Positions 17,555 through 26,346 of a DNA stretch of 64,000 nucleotides are shown one piece after another (position 1 is the stretch's first letter; each line of letters starts with the position of its first letter). Below the pieces are notes generated by a model, which did not search any database, had not been told where the DNA came from, and saw only the letters and a list, made by a program, of their open reading frames with translations. Source of the DNA: an uncultured Verrucomicrobiota bacterium (lineage in GTDB: Bacteria; Verrucomicrobiota; Verrucomicrobiia; Opitutales; Opitutaceae); contig CAIUGM010000027.1 of assembly GCA_903898675.1 (NCBI GenBank), positions 1 through 64,000 of the forward strand. Direction: 5' to 3'. The position numbers and the translations under genes are program-made.

Positions 17555-18565
17555 TCAGCCGCCACCCAGCAGCCAGCGGGCAAAGGCGAAATACGCGGGG
17601 ATGCCCAGGACCACGTTGAACGGAAACGTGATGGCGAGTGACGCCGTGAGGTAGAAGGCCGGGTTGGCCTCGGGCAGCGCCACGCGCACGGCGGCGGGCG
17701 CCGCGATGTACGAGGCACTGGCCGCCAGGGTACCCAGCACCGTGGCGCCGCCGACGCCCAGACCGGCCCAGCGGCCCAGCCAGACTCCGAGCAAGCCGTG
17801 CAAAATCGGCATGACCAAGGCGAACCCGCACAGAAAGAACCCCGCCGACCTGAGTTCCCCCAGCCGCCGGCCGGTGACCAGGCCGATTTCCAAAAGGAAA
17901 AGGGTGAGCACGCCGCGGAACGGAGTTTCAAAAAAAGGACTGACCTGGTCGAAGCCCGTCTTGCCCGAGAGCAACCCGATGGCGAGACCGCCGAGCAGCA
18001 GGACGACGCCCTTGCCCGTGAGCAACTCGTGGAGCACCCGGCCCCACGCCTGCGGCCCCGCGGCCGGGAATCCGGGGCCCGAGGGACCGGTCGTCGGCTC
18101 GCGCCTGCGCCCGGCCAGCAGCAGGGCGACGATGATGGCCGGGACCTCCATGATCGCCAGCAACGCGGGCAGAAAGGCCTCATGGCCGACCTTCATCTGG
18201 TCAAGGAACGCCAGGCTGGCCCCGAAGGTCACGGCGGAAACCGACCCGTAGTGCGCGGCGATCGCGGCGGCATCGATCCGGCTGAAACCACCCAGGCGCT
18301 GCAGGAGAAAGTAGCTCCAGAGCGGGATGGCGACGCAGAGCCCGATCGCCGCGGCACCCGGCCGGGCGAAATCAGCGAAGGGAACCCCGGCGAGGTGGGC
18401 CCCGCCCTTCAGGCCGATCGCAAACAGCAGGTAGATTGTCAGCGCGGCATACAGCTGATCCGGGATCCGGAGTTCGCTCCGGACAAGCGTGGCCATAATG
18501 CCGAGCAGGAAGGCCAGCACCATCGGCGACGACAGGCTGAGGAGAAGGGAGTGCAGCAGGTCCAT
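17555..18565 (-). CDS. sbtA: SbtA-type sodium-dependent bicarbonate transporter family
   Basis: The 336-aa polytopic membrane protein has about ten hydrophobic segments arranged as two similar halves. Family-typical stretches include IYLLFAIGLKGG, AAIAAHYGSVSAVTF at the start of the second inverted motif, ETPFRGVLTLFLLEIGLVTGRRL, and SASYIAAPAAVRVALPEANP. Homologues (DUF897) import bicarbonate with Na+ in cyanobacteria; in heterotrophs the substrate is often untested and may supply carboxylases. No SbtB-like PII partner is adjacent. The divergent small regulator and the palindrome at 18599 suggest local control. Confidence 0.85.
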   Translation of the reverse strand: MDLLHSLLLSLSSPMVLAFLLGIMATLVRSELRIPDQLYAALTIYLLFAIGLKGGAHLAGVPFADFARPGAAAIGLCVAIPLWSYFLLQRLGGFSRIDAAAIAAHYGSVSAVTFGASLAFLDQMKVGHEAFLPALLAIMEVPAIIVALLLAGRRREPTTGPSGPGFPAAGPQAWGRVLHELLTGKGVVLLLGGLAIGLLSGKTGFDQVSPFFETPFRGVLTLFLLEIGLVTGRRLGELRSAGFFLCGFALVMPILHGLLGVWLGRWAGLGVGGATVLGTLAASASYIAAPAAVRVALPEANPAFYLTASLAITFPFNVVLGIPAYFAFARWLLGGG

Positions 18566-18598
18566 GGGATGTGGCTCAGACTTCGTGAATCATAATAC

Positions 18599-18614
18599 AT
18601 GAAGTCAACTTCAT
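18599..18614. promoter_or_regulatory. Perfect palindrome, candidate operator
   Basis: The sequence atgaagt-ca-acttcat has 7-bp arms around a 2-bp centre, in an AT-rich spacer between the transporter gene and the divergent winged-helix regulator. Position and symmetry fit a dimeric repressor site. Binding is inferred. Confidence 0.55.
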
Positions 18615-18661
18615 TATTTAGTTTTCTTGAACCGTCCGCCGGCCGGGCCAGACTGCCGCAC

Positions 18662-18955
18662 ATGCCGCCCTCCCTGCCGCCCGCGAGCTGGACCTTCCTG
18701 ACCAACCACACGCATGTGCTGGTCTGCCTGGCCCGCAACGAGGACATCACGCTGCGCGAAGTGGCCGCGCAGGTGGGCATCACCGAGCGGGCCGTGCACG
18801 CCATTGTCACCGCGTTGGAGCTGGAAGGCGTGCTGACCCGCACCCGCGAGGGCCAGCGCAACCGCTACCGGCTGAACCGGAACTACCGGCTGCGGCACCC
18901 GCTGGAGTCGCACCGCAAGATCGGCGACCTGCTTGAGCTGATCGGGTCGAAGTAA
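18662..18955 (+). CDS. Small winged helix-turn-helix regulator
   Basis: This 97-aa single wHTH domain reads WTFLTNHTHVLVCLARNEDITLREVAAQVG, recognition helix region ITERAVHAIVTALELEGVL, and wing TRTREGQRNRYRLN, as in MarR/ArsR-like small regulators. A C-terminal helix (HRKIGDLLELIG) probably dimerises. The ATG at 18662 is preferred over 18599 because the earlier start would lie inside the palindromic operator. It is divergent from the sbtA-like gene, which is its likely target. Confidence 0.8.
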   Translation: MPPSLPPASWTFLTNHTHVLVCLARNEDITLREVAAQVGITERAVHAIVTALELEGVLTRTREGQRNRYRLNRNYRLRHPLESHRKIGDLLELIGSK

Positions 18956-18982
18956 GGTGCCGCCCTCAGCCGGCCGCGCTGC

Positions 18983-19285
18983 TTACTGCGAATCGTAGAT
19001 CTGCACGCGGGTCCAGTAGGTCTTGTACTTCTCGACGAAGGCGAGATGCAGCGGGTCGACCTGGTAGGCGTTCTGCGCAGCGACGTCGCGGCACTCGACG
19101 ATGAGGGCGAAGTCGTAGCTGTCGTCGATCACCGGGCGTTTCTCCGTGGGGGCGGGTGTGCCGACGGTGACTTTCTCCACGGACTTGATGCCGGCGAGTG
19201 ATTCAACCCCGTTGCGGCGGAAGTCGGCGCGCTGGGCGGCCGTGAGTTCGGGTTTCAACCAGAAGTAGACGCTGTGGAAGAGCAT
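18983..19285 (-). CDS. Dabb (stress-responsive A/B barrel) domain protein
   Basis: This 100-aa ferredoxin-like A/B barrel begins MLFHSVYFWLKPELTAAQRADF, with KVTVGTPA, YDFALIVECRD and HLAFVEKYKTYWTRVQIYD matching the Dabb family in order and length. Members form dimeric barrels; function is mostly unknown. The start at 19285 is the only one that gives the canonical N-terminus. No operon partner is evident. Confidence 0.88.
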   Translation of the reverse strand: MLFHSVYFWLKPELTAAQRADFRRNGVESLAGIKSVEKVTVGTPAPTEKRPVIDDSYDFALIVECRDVAAQNAYQVDPLHLAFVEKYKTYWTRVQIYDSQ

Positions 19286-19422
19286 GGTGAACCGGAGAGA
19301 ACACGGCGGCGCCGGGGAGGCAAACGCGGATTGCCCGCCGCGGCATAAAAAAAGGCCGCCCATGCCTCCTAAGAAAAACCCGGACGGGCCGTCTTACCGT
19401 CACTCAGTCCCAACTCAATCCC

Positions 19423-21093
19423 ATGAAAATCATCCGTCTCCTTCCCCTGCTGACCCTGTTGCCGCTCGCCCTGCGCGCCGCCCCGGTCAGCTCCACCATC
19501 TCCGCCGTCACAGTCTACACCGACCGCGCGGTCGTCACCCGCACCGGCACGGTCGAGCTGACCGGCGGCACCGCCGAGCTCGTCTTCGCCAACCTGCCCG
19601 AGGCGCTCAACGAGCGCTCGCTCCAGGTCAGCGGCAAGGGCACCGCGCAGGCCGTCATCCTCGACGTGAGCGCGAAGCAGACCTACGTCGACTTCACGCC
19701 CAACACCCGCGTGTCGGAACTCGAGGACCAACTCAAGGGCCTGCAAAGGCAGTCCCGCGGCCTCGACGACCGCAACGGCGTGCTGGCGGCGCAGAGCACG
19801 ATGCTCGACCGCATGGAGGCGGCGCTGTTCGCCCCGCCCAGCAAGGACGTCCCGCGGCCGGACCTCAACCAGCTCACCAGTTCGCTGACCTACCTCTCCG
19901 ACCAGAAGGCCAAGATCATCGCCGAGCATGCCGCGCTCGATGAGCAGCGCGAGGAGTTGCAGAACAAGCTCACGATGGTGCAGAGCCAGCTCAACGAGCT
20001 GCGCGGCGCCGGCGGCCGCGCCTACAAGACCGTGACCGTGCGCGTGTCCGCCGCCCAGGCCGGCAACCTCGAGGTCGCGCTCTCGTACACCGTGCCCGGC
20101 GCCAGCTGGTCACCCAGCTACGACGCCCGCGTGCTCAGCACCGAGCACGCCGTGGCCCTGGGCTACTTCGGCCTCGTCCGCCAGAGCACCGGCGAGGAGT
20201 GGAAGGATGTCGCGCTCACGCTTTCCACCGCCCGCCCCGGCCTGGGCGGCGCCGCGCCCGCACTGTCGGCGTGGAATCTCGATGTGTACCAGATCGAGGA
20301 GCAGGTGCGCCTTGACGCTTTCATGGTTCGAAAAGAGGAGAAGGCAAAACGGATGGCCGCGCCGGCCCCCGCCACGGTCAACATGCAGACGGTCACCAGC
20401 GGCTATGTCGGCGGCAACCTGCCGCCGCCGCCGGAAAAGGACGCCGAGATGGCCGCCGCCACCCTCGAGGCCGGCGCCACCAGCGCCTCCTTCAGGATCG
20501 CCACGGCCGCCAGCGTCCCCAGCGACAACTCGCCGCAGAAGGTGCCGATCACCAGCACCCGGCTGCTCGCCAATGCGGAATACCTCACGGTGCCGAAGCG
20601 CCTCGCGACCGCGTTCCTCACGACGAAGGTGATGAACAGCTCCGACTTTCCCCTGCTCGCCGGCGCGATGAATGTCTTCCTCGACGGCACCTTCGTGGCC
20701 ACCAGCAGCCTGCGCACCGTGATGGCGGGGGAGAAGTTCGACCTCGCCCTCGGCGCCGACGAGGGGATCAGCGTGAAGCACAAGCGCGTGCAGAAGTTCA
20801 CCGAGGACACCGGCCTGACCAACTCCGGCAAGCGCATCACCTACGAATACCTGATCACGATCCAGAACAACAAGAAGTCCGCCGAGCGCGTGATCGTCGC
20901 CGACCAGGTGCCGCTTTCCCGCAACGAGAAGATCGTGGTGAAGCTCCTCTCCCCCGACGCCAAGGAAGCGAAGCCCACCGACGAGGGCACGCTCAAGTGG
21001 TCGCTCGAGCTCAAGCCCGGCGAGAAGCGCGAGCTCACGGTCAAGTTCACCGTCGAGTATGCCAACGACGTGAATGTCACGGGTCTGGAGTGA
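19423..21093 (+). CDS. MuiA-family protein (DUF4140/DUF4139), exported
   Basis: The product is 556 aa with a signal peptide at residues 1-20 (MKIIRLLPLLTLLPLALRAA). The N-terminal DUF4140 part is ISAVTVYTDRAVVTRTGTVEL ... LPEALNERSLQVSG. A coiled-coil helix pair follows (about 95-195: VSELEDQLKGLQRQSRGL; EHAALDEQREELQNKLTMVQSQLNELRG). DUF4139 comes next: LEVALSYTVPGASWSPSYDARV, STGEEWKDVALTLSTARP and the C-terminal YLITIQNNKKSAERVIVADQVPLSRNEKI. The family includes the mucoidy inhibitor A homologue and is probably envelope-associated; the biochemical role is unknown. It is monocistronic. Confidence 0.9.
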   Translation: MKIIRLLPLLTLLPLALRAAPVSSTISAVTVYTDRAVVTRTGTVELTGGTAELVFANLPEALNERSLQVSGKGTAQAVILDVSAKQTYVDFTPNTRVSELEDQLKGLQRQSRGLDDRNGVLAAQSTMLDRMEAALFAPPSKDVPRPDLNQLTSSLTYLSDQKAKIIAEHAALDEQREELQNKLTMVQSQLNELRGAGGRAYKTVTVRVSAAQAGNLEVALSYTVPGASWSPSYDARVLSTEHAVALGYFGLVRQSTGEEWKDVALTLSTARPGLGGAAPALSAWNLDVYQIEEQVRLDAFMVRKEEKAKRMAAPAPATVNMQTVTSGYVGGNLPPPPEKDAEMAAATLEAGATSASFRIATAASVPSDNSPQKVPITSTRLLANAEYLTVPKRLATAFLTTKVMNSSDFPLLAGAMNVFLDGTFVATSSLRTVMAGEKFDLALGADEGISVKHKRVQKFTEDTGLTNSGKRITYEYLITIQNNKKSAERVIVADQVPLSRNEKIVVKLLSPDAKEAKPTDEGTLKWSLELKPGEKRELTVKFTVEYANDVNVTGLE

Positions 21094-21246
21094 GCGGGCC
21101 GGTAGGGGCGCAGTCTCGCCTGCGCCCTCGCTGGTGACGCCACGCACGCGGGACTTTCGAGGCTTGTCATTCCGGGCGGAGCGAAGAATCCATACGGTCG
21201 AAAGCGATGCCATGACCACCGACCCGGATTTTTCCCTTCGTTTTGC
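21094..21246. repeat. Intergenic repeat arms (families B and C)
   Basis: It contains a single arm of family B (taggggcgcagtctcgcctg, 21103 onward) and a family C word, gtcattccgggcggagcgaag (about 21165-21185). There are no complete palindromes and no gene. Confidence 0.6.
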
Positions 21247-22068
21247 ATGAGCCTGCCGCCGCCCACGCTGCTCGTCGACAACGGCTCCCTCGAACCCGCC
21301 GCCACCCTCGCCTTGCGCGAGCTGGCCGCGAAACTCACCCTCCGGCTCGGCTACCCGGTCGAGCCGGTTTCGTTGCTGCATTCCTCGGGGATCGACCCGG
21401 GGCTGATCGGCGGACAACCGGCCGGCATTCTCTTTCCCACCTTGGAAAAGCGCCTGGCCGCGGGGCAGCGTGAATTTGTCATCGTGCCACTTTTCTTCGG
21501 ACCGAGCCGCGCGCTGACCGATTACCTCCCGGAAAATCTGGCCCGGTTGCGGATCAGGTACCCGGACCTGCGGGTCCGGGTGGCGCCGCCTTTGTTTGCA
21601 GCGGGCGATGACCGGCTGGCGGTGATTCTCGCCGACCAGGTAAGGGCGGTGCTCGGCGACGCGGCTGCCGGCGGCGTGCGCGTCGCCCTGGTCGACCATG
21701 GCAGCCCGGTGGCCGCGGTCACTGACGTGCGCAACCAACTGGCCCGGCAACTGGCCGGGCAGCTCGGGGCCCGCGCGATCGCCGTGGCCCCCTGCAGCAT
21801 GGAACGGCGGCCCGAGCCCGCCTATGATTTTTGCGATCCACTGCTGGCCGCCCTGCTGGCCACGCCGCCGTGGGCCGCCGGCCGCGTGATCGTGGCGATG
21901 CAATTTCTGCTCCCCGGCCGCCATGCCGGACCGGCCGGCGATGTCGCGGAAATCTGCCGGGCCGCCGAAGCGGCGCAGCCCGGCTTGCGCACACAAATGA
22001 CCGGGCTCGTGGGCGAGCATCCGCTGTTAATCGAAATCCTCGCGGACCGCTGGCGCGCGAGCGCGTAG
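21247..22068 (+). CDS. CbiX/SirB-like chelatase
   Basis: The 273-aa product contains two similar halves, as in long CbiX-type (class II) chelatases that insert Co2+ or Fe2+ into sirohydrochlorin. Half one is PTLLVDNGSLEPAATLALRELAAKL ... FVIVPLFFGPSRALTDYLPENLARL. Half two is VRVALVDHGSPVAAVTDVRNQLARQL ... ARAIAVAPCSMERRP ... RVIVAMQFLLPGRHAGPAGDVAEI. The canonical first catalytic His motif (HGSR) appears as DNGS in half one and DHGS in half two; the second His appears in LLPGRHAG. Placed next to cobA and sulfite reductase, the likely role is ferrochelation in siroheme synthesis. Confidence 0.8.
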   Translation: MSLPPPTLLVDNGSLEPAATLALRELAAKLTLRLGYPVEPVSLLHSSGIDPGLIGGQPAGILFPTLEKRLAAGQREFVIVPLFFGPSRALTDYLPENLARLRIRYPDLRVRVAPPLFAAGDDRLAVILADQVRAVLGDAAAGGVRVALVDHGSPVAAVTDVRNQLARQLAGQLGARAIAVAPCSMERRPEPAYDFCDPLLAALLATPPWAAGRVIVAMQFLLPGRHAGPAGDVAEICRAAEAAQPGLRTQMTGLVGEHPLLIEILADRWRASA

Positions 22069-22092
22069 TCGTCTCGAGCGGATGCGGAAGTT

Positions 22093-22884
22093 CTACTTGA
22101 GTTCCACGGCCTGCGCGTGCAACTGGGACAGCTCGGCGGCAAAACTGGACAACCGCACGACTTCGCCGATCACGACCAAGGCGGGCTGGCCGACCAAATC
22201 TGCGGAAAGTTTTTCGGCCTCGGCCAAAGTCCCGATCAGGATCTTCTGCGTCGGCAGCGTGGCTTCGCTGATCACGGCCAGCGGCATGCTGGCCGGCATA
22301 CCATGGCCGCGCAGGTTGCGGGCGATCTCCGGCAGGCGACGCACGCCCATGTAAAAGCAAAGCGTGGCGCGCAACCGGGCCAGCGCGCCCCAGTCCAGCG
22401 CCGAGGTATTCGCGGCACATTGGTGGCCGGTCACAAAAACCACAGCGGACGAGTGGTCGCGGTGGGTCAATGGCAGGCCGGCCACGGCACTCGACGCCGT
22501 GGCCGCGGTTACCCCGGGCACGATTTCAAAGGGCAGGCCCGCGGACCGGAGCGCCTCGATTTCCTCGCCCGCCCGGCCGAAAATCATCGGATCCCCGCCT
22601 TTCAGGCGCACCACCTTGCGTCCGGCGCCGGCCAGGGAGACCAAAAGCGTGTTGATTTCGCCCTGGCTGGCGCTGTGCGAACCAGCCCGCTTGCCGACCG
22701 AATGTAACTCGCAAGTAGGCAGGCAGTACTGAAGAAGCTCACGATTGGTCAAATCATCGTAGACCACCGCCTCCGCACTCTGCAAAAGCCTGAGTCCGCG
22801 GACCGTAATGAGGTCAGCCGCGCCGGGTCCGGCGCCCACGAGCCAGACGAAACCACCTGATTTAGAGTGCTTTAAGTTAATCAT
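22093..22884 (-). CDS. cobA: Uroporphyrinogen-III C-methyltransferase (SUMT)
   Basis: The product is 263 aa. It methylates uroporphyrinogen III at C2 and C7 to precorrin-2 for siroheme or corrinoids. Tetrapyrrole methylase motifs: VWLVGAGPGAADLITVRGLRLLQSAEAVVYDDL, VVRLKGGDPMIFGRAGEEI, FEIVPGVTAATASSAVAGLPLTHRD, and PLAVISEATLPTQKILIGTL. It is a single-domain form without the CysG dehydrogenase/chelatase part. The ATG at 22884 is preferred; a TTG at 22899 would add five residues. It is divergent from cysI, so control is probably shared. Confidence 0.93.
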   Translation of the reverse strand: MINLKHSKSGGFVWLVGAGPGAADLITVRGLRLLQSAEAVVYDDLTNRELLQYCLPTCELHSVGKRAGSHSASQGEINTLLVSLAGAGRKVVRLKGGDPMIFGRAGEEIEALRSAGLPFEIVPGVTAATASSAVAGLPLTHRDHSSAVVFVTGHQCAANTSALDWGALARLRATLCFYMGVRRLPEIARNLRGHGMPASMPLAVISEATLPTQKILIGTLAEAEKLSADLVGQPALVVIGEVVRLSSFAAELSQLHAQAVELK

Positions 22885-22898
22885 GACTTCTTGAGTCA
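22884..22898. promoter_or_regulatory. Candidate operator between cobA and cysI
   Basis: The inverted repeat tgact-tcttg-agtca has 5-bp arms and a 5-bp centre, right at the cobA start codon in the 71-bp divergent spacer with cysI. It could bind the Rrf2 protein encoded at the end of the locus. The site is short, so support is modest. Confidence 0.4.
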
Positions 22899-22955
22899 AT
22901 ATGACACCTTTTCAACTTTACTGATTAGCTTAATGGTGCAAGCATTCTCCTTGTC

Positions 22956-24674
22956 ATGTCTGTAAACTTAACGGCGCCGGTAAACAAGAACGAGGTCCTC
23001 AAAGAAAACGACCCCACCCTCGCGGGTAACATCGCGGCCACCATGGCCGATCCTGCGGCCGACCGCTTTTCCGAGGATGACCAGCAGTTCATCAAGTTTC
23101 ACGGCATCTACCAACAGGATGACCGCGATCTGCGCAAGACCGCCAAGAAATACATGATGATGATCCGGGGCCGCATCCCAGGCGGCGTCATGACCGCCGC
23201 GCAATGGGTCGTCTTCGACCAGCTCGCCACCGATTACGGCAACAACACCCTGCGCCTGACCACCCGCCAGAGCATCCAGTTTCACGGCGTCCTCCTTTCC
23301 GGCCTCGGGGCCCTGATCAGAAAAATCAACGCCTCGCTGCTCTCCACCCTCGCCGCCTGCGGCGACGTCAACCGCAACGTCACGGCTTCGCCCACCCCCG
23401 CCTACACCAGGGCCCGCGAGCAGGTCTTCGCCGACAGCGTGCGCGTGGCCGACGCCCTCGCGCCGAAGACGCCGGCCTACCACGCCATCTGGATCGACGG
23501 CGTGCAGCTCAAGCTCGACGACCCGGTCAACCAGAACTTCGAGGATCCGCTTTACGGCCGGACGTACCTGCCGCGCAAGTTCAAGGTGGGCTTCGTCATC
23601 CCGCCGGTGAATGACATCGATATCTTCACCAATGACCTCGGCTTCATCGCCGTCGTCGAGGGCGACCGCCTGGTCGGCTACAACCTCACGGTCGGCGGCG
23701 GCATGGGCCGCAGCCATGGCAACGTGCAGACTTTCCCGCGGCTCGCCGATGTGGTCGGCTTCTTCCCGCCGGACCGGCTGATCGACGTGGCCAAGGCCGT
23801 GCTGACGATCCACCGCGACTTCGGCGACCGCACCAACCGCAAGCATGCGCGCCTCAAGTATGTCGTCGAGGAACGCGGCACGGCCTGGGTGTACGCCGAG
23901 GTCAACCGCCGCACGGACGGCGCCCTGACGGCCGTCCGGCGTTTCGAGTTCACCTCGATGGGCGACCTTTACGGCTGGCACCGCGCCATCGACGGCAGTC
24001 TGTTTCTCACGCTCTTTGTCGAGACCGGCCGGATCAAGGACGTGCCGGGCCACGCCCAGAAGACCGCGCTGCGCCAGGTCGCGGAAAAGTTTCCGCACGT
24101 GGAGTTCCGCCTCTCGGCCAACCAGAACGTCATCCTCGCCAACGTCCCGCCGGCCGACCGGCCGGCGATCACCGCGCTGCTCGCGCAGCACGGCGTCAAG
24201 GTCGACCAGCAGGCCTCGGTGCTGCACGCCGCGTCGATGGCCTGTCCGTCGATGCCGACCTGCGGCCTGGGCCTGGCGGAGTCCGAGCGCATGCTGCCCG
24301 CCCTGCTCGACCGCATCGAAAAACTTGGCGGCGAACTCGGGCTCGGCGGCGAGGAGATCATCATCCGCTCCACCGGCTGCCCGAACGGCTGCGCGCGGCC
24401 GTACATGGCCGAGATCGCGTTCGTCGGCAAGGCCCCCGGCCGCTACCAGCTCTGGCTCGGCGGCAACGCCGCGGGCACCCGGCTGAACCGGGTCTTCCGG
24501 GAGACGGTCAAGGACAGCGACATCGAGGCGGAACTCCGCCCGGTGCTGACCCGCTGGAAAAACGAGCGCCTGCCCGGCGAGCGCTTCGGTGACTTTTGTT
24601 CGCGGATTGTGTTGCCCGAACAAATCAAAGCGGGAGCGGCAGGGGATGCCGCTCCCGCCCCAACTTCCAATTAA
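22956..24674 (+). CDS. cysI: Assimilatory sulfite reductase, siroheme/Fe-S subunit
   Basis: The product is 572 aa. It reduces sulfite to sulfide with six electrons in the cytoplasm. It shows the two-fold ferredoxin-nitrite/sulfite reductase repeat (MMMIRGRIPGGVMTAAQW; LRLTTRQSIQFHGV; VNRNVTASPTP; GGGMGRSHGN) and the cluster/siroheme ligands Cys430 and Cys436 (CPSMPTC) plus Cys475 and Cys479 (CPNGC). No flavoprotein CysJ is adjacent, so the electron donor may be ferredoxin. The last about 14 residues (KAGAAGDAAPAPTSN) are encoded by a 12-bp-arm palindrome and look like a late addition. It is the first gene of the cysI-cysH-cysD-cysN run. Confidence 0.92.
   Translation: MSVNLTAPVNKNEVLKENDPTLAGNIAATMADPAADRFSEDDQQFIKFHGIYQQDDRDLRKTAKKYMMMIRGRIPGGVMTAAQWVVFDQLATDYGNNTLRLTTRQSIQFHGVLLSGLGALIRKINASLLSTLAACGDVNRNVTASPTPAYTRAREQVFADSVRVADALAPKTPAYHAIWIDGVQLKLDDPVNQNFEDPLYGRTYLPRKFKVGFVIPPVNDIDIFTNDLGFIAVVEGDRLVGYNLTVGGGMGRSHGNVQTFPRLADVVGFFPPDRLIDVAKAVLTIHRDFGDRTNRKHARLKYVVEERGTAWVYAEVNRRTDGALTAVRRFEFTSMGDLYGWHRAIDGSLFLTLFVETGRIKDVPGHAQKTALRQVAEKFPHVEFRLSANQNVILANVPPADRPAITALLAQHGVKVDQQASVLHAASMACPSMPTCGLGLAESERMLPALLDRIEKLGGELGLGGEEIIIRSTGCPNGCARPYMAEIAFVGKAPGRYQLWLGGNAAGTRLNRVFRETVKDSDIEAELRPVLTRWKNERLPGERFGDFCSRIVLPEQIKAGAAGDAAPAPTSN
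24630..24658. repeat. Perfect palindrome inside the 3' end of cysI
   Basis: The arms gcgggagcggca and tgccgctcccgc (12 bp, perfect) flank the loop gggga. It encodes residues about 559-568 of CysI and ends 14 bp before the stop codon, so it is a hairpin in the mRNA between cysI and cysH. Confidence 0.8.
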
Positions 24675-24675
24675 T

Positions 24676-25335
24676 ATGAGCTCAACCGCCGCCCTCACCC
24701 GCTGGAACGCCGAACTGCGCGGGCAATCACCACTGGACATCGTCCGCTGGGCCGTCGCCCAGGCCGCCGGCCGCGCCGTCGTGTCGACCAACTTCCGGCC
24801 GTACGAGGCCGCGATCCTCCACCTCGCCGTCCAGGCACAGCCCGACATCCCGGTGCTCTGGGTGGACCACGGTTACAACCGGCCCGCGACCTACGTCCAC
24901 GCCGAGGCCCTGCGCACCCGGCTCGGGCTCAACCTCAAGCCGTACCTGCCGCGCCTCACGCCGGCGCACCGCGACGCCGTGTACGGCCCGATCCCGACCA
25001 CCGAGGACGAGGCCGGGCTCAAGAAATTCAGCGCCTTGATGAAACTGGAGCCTTTTCAGCGCGGCATGCGCGAGCTGGCGCCCACCGTCTGGATCACGGC
25101 GCTGCGCAAGGTGCAGAATCCCAACCGCGCCGGGCTCGACATTGTTTCCCTCGACGAGAATTTCGGCGCGCTGAAGGTCAGCCCGCTGTTTTATGCGAGC
25201 GACGCCGAGCTCGACGCCTACCTCGCGCAGCACCAGCTGCCCAACGAATGGGATTACTTCGATCCCGCCAAGGCGGATGAGAAGCGCGAGTGCGGCCTGC
25301 ACGCCGCGTGGGGCAAACAGGCGGTCAACGCCTGA
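24676..25335 (+). CDS. cysH: Phosphoadenylyl-sulfate reductase
   Basis: The product is 219 aa. It reduces PAPS (or APS) to sulfite using thioredoxin. Recognisable features are the adenylate-binding N-terminal region (VVSTNFRPYEAAILHLAV), the central WITALRKVQNPNRAG, and the C-terminal catalytic Cys206 in ECGLH. It has no other cysteine, so the paired CC/CxxC that holds the 4Fe-4S cluster in APS reductases is absent; by family knowledge this indicates the PAPS type. It starts one base after the cysI stop and overlaps cysD by one base, so the genes are translationally tied. Confidence 0.9.
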   Translation: MSSTAALTRWNAELRGQSPLDIVRWAVAQAAGRAVVSTNFRPYEAAILHLAVQAQPDIPVLWVDHGYNRPATYVHAEALRTRLGLNLKPYLPRLTPAHRDAVYGPIPTTEDEAGLKKFSALMKLEPFQRGMRELAPTVWITALRKVQNPNRAGLDIVSLDENFGALKVSPLFYASDAELDAYLAQHQLPNEWDYFDPAKADEKRECGLHAAWGKQAVNA

Positions 25336-26294
25336 TGTCCACCGCACCGTCCGGCTTGCGCGCCCCCCGGGGCGCCGTCATACCCTCGAACATGCACAGC
25401 TATCACCTCGACCACCTGCAGCACCTCGAGACCGAGGCCATCCATGTGATGCGCGAGGTCGCGGGCGAATTCGAGCGGCCGGCCCTGCTGTTCTCGGGCG
25501 GCAAGGACTCGATCTGCCTGCTGCGCCTGGCGGAAAAGGCCTTCCGACCCTCGGAGCTGCCGATGCCGCTGCTCAACGTCGACACGGGCCATCATTTTCC
25601 TGAGCTAAACGAGTTCCGCGACCGCCGCGCCAAGCAGCTCGGGGCCCGGCTCATCATCCGGACCGTCGAGGGGGCGATCGCCAAGGGCATCGCGCAGCCG
25701 GCCCCCGGCGAGATCAGCCGCAACCGCCTCCAGATCCCGACCCTGCTCGCCGCCATCGAGGAATTCCGCTTCGACTGCTGCATCGGCGGCGCCCGCCGCG
25801 ATGAGGAAAAGGCCCGCGCCAAGGAGCGTTTCTTCAGCTTCCGCGACAGCTTCGGCCAGTGGGACCCGAAAAACCAGCGGCCCGAGATCTGGAACCTCTA
25901 CAACGGCCGGCTGAATCCGGGCGAGAACATGCGCGTCTTCCCGCTCAGCAACTGGACGGAGTCGGACGTGTGGGAGTACATCCAGCGCGAGCAGCTGGAG
26001 GTGCCCAGCATCTATTTCAGCCACCGCCGCCGCTGCGTGCGCCGGGCGGGCCAGTGGCTGCCGGTGAACACCCTCGTGCCGCCGAAACCCACCGAGGAGG
26101 TCCGCGACCTGGTGGTCCGGGTCCGCACCATCGGCGACATCATCAGCACGGGCTGCGTCGAGTCCCCCGCCACGACGGTGGCGGACATCATCACCGAGAT
26201 CGCCGCGGCCCGCGTCACCGAGCGCGGCTCGCGCGCCGACGACAAATCGTCCGAGGCGGCGATGGAAGACCGCAAGAAAGCCGGGTACTTCTGA
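25335..26294 (+). CDS. cysD: Sulfate adenylyltransferase subunit 2
   Basis: The product is 319 aa. It is the PP-loop ATP pyrophosphatase that forms APS from ATP and sulfate together with CysN. Motifs: PALLFSGGKDSICLLRLAEKAF (SGGKDS loop), NVDTGHHFPELNEFRD, GGARRDEEKARAKERFFSFRD and VFPLSNWTESDVWEYI. The start at 25335 overlaps the cysH stop (TGATG). An ATG at 25392 (MHSYHLDHLQ) fits the usual CysD N-terminus better, so the first 19 residues may be an extension. Confidence 0.93.
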   Translation: MSTAPSGLRAPRGAVIPSNMHSYHLDHLQHLETEAIHVMREVAGEFERPALLFSGGKDSICLLRLAEKAFRPSELPMPLLNVDTGHHFPELNEFRDRRAKQLGARLIIRTVEGAIAKGIAQPAPGEISRNRLQIPTLLAAIEEFRFDCCIGGARRDEEKARAKERFFSFRDSFGQWDPKNQRPEIWNLYNGRLNPGENMRVFPLSNWTESDVWEYIQREQLEVPSIYFSHRRRCVRRAGQWLPVNTLVPPKPTEEVRDLVVRVRTIGDIISTGCVESPATTVADIITEIAAARVTERGSRADDKSSEAAMEDRKKAGYF

Positions 26295-26346
26295 GCGCAT
26301 TCCCCGCGAAAAACCGCCGTTCCTCGAAGCGCAAATCCTAACTTTC

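Noticed and set aside
22900-22955. Riboswitch (SAM or cobalamin type) before cysI or cobA
   Set aside because: The 71-bp divergent spacer is too short for either aptamer and shows no matching core words.
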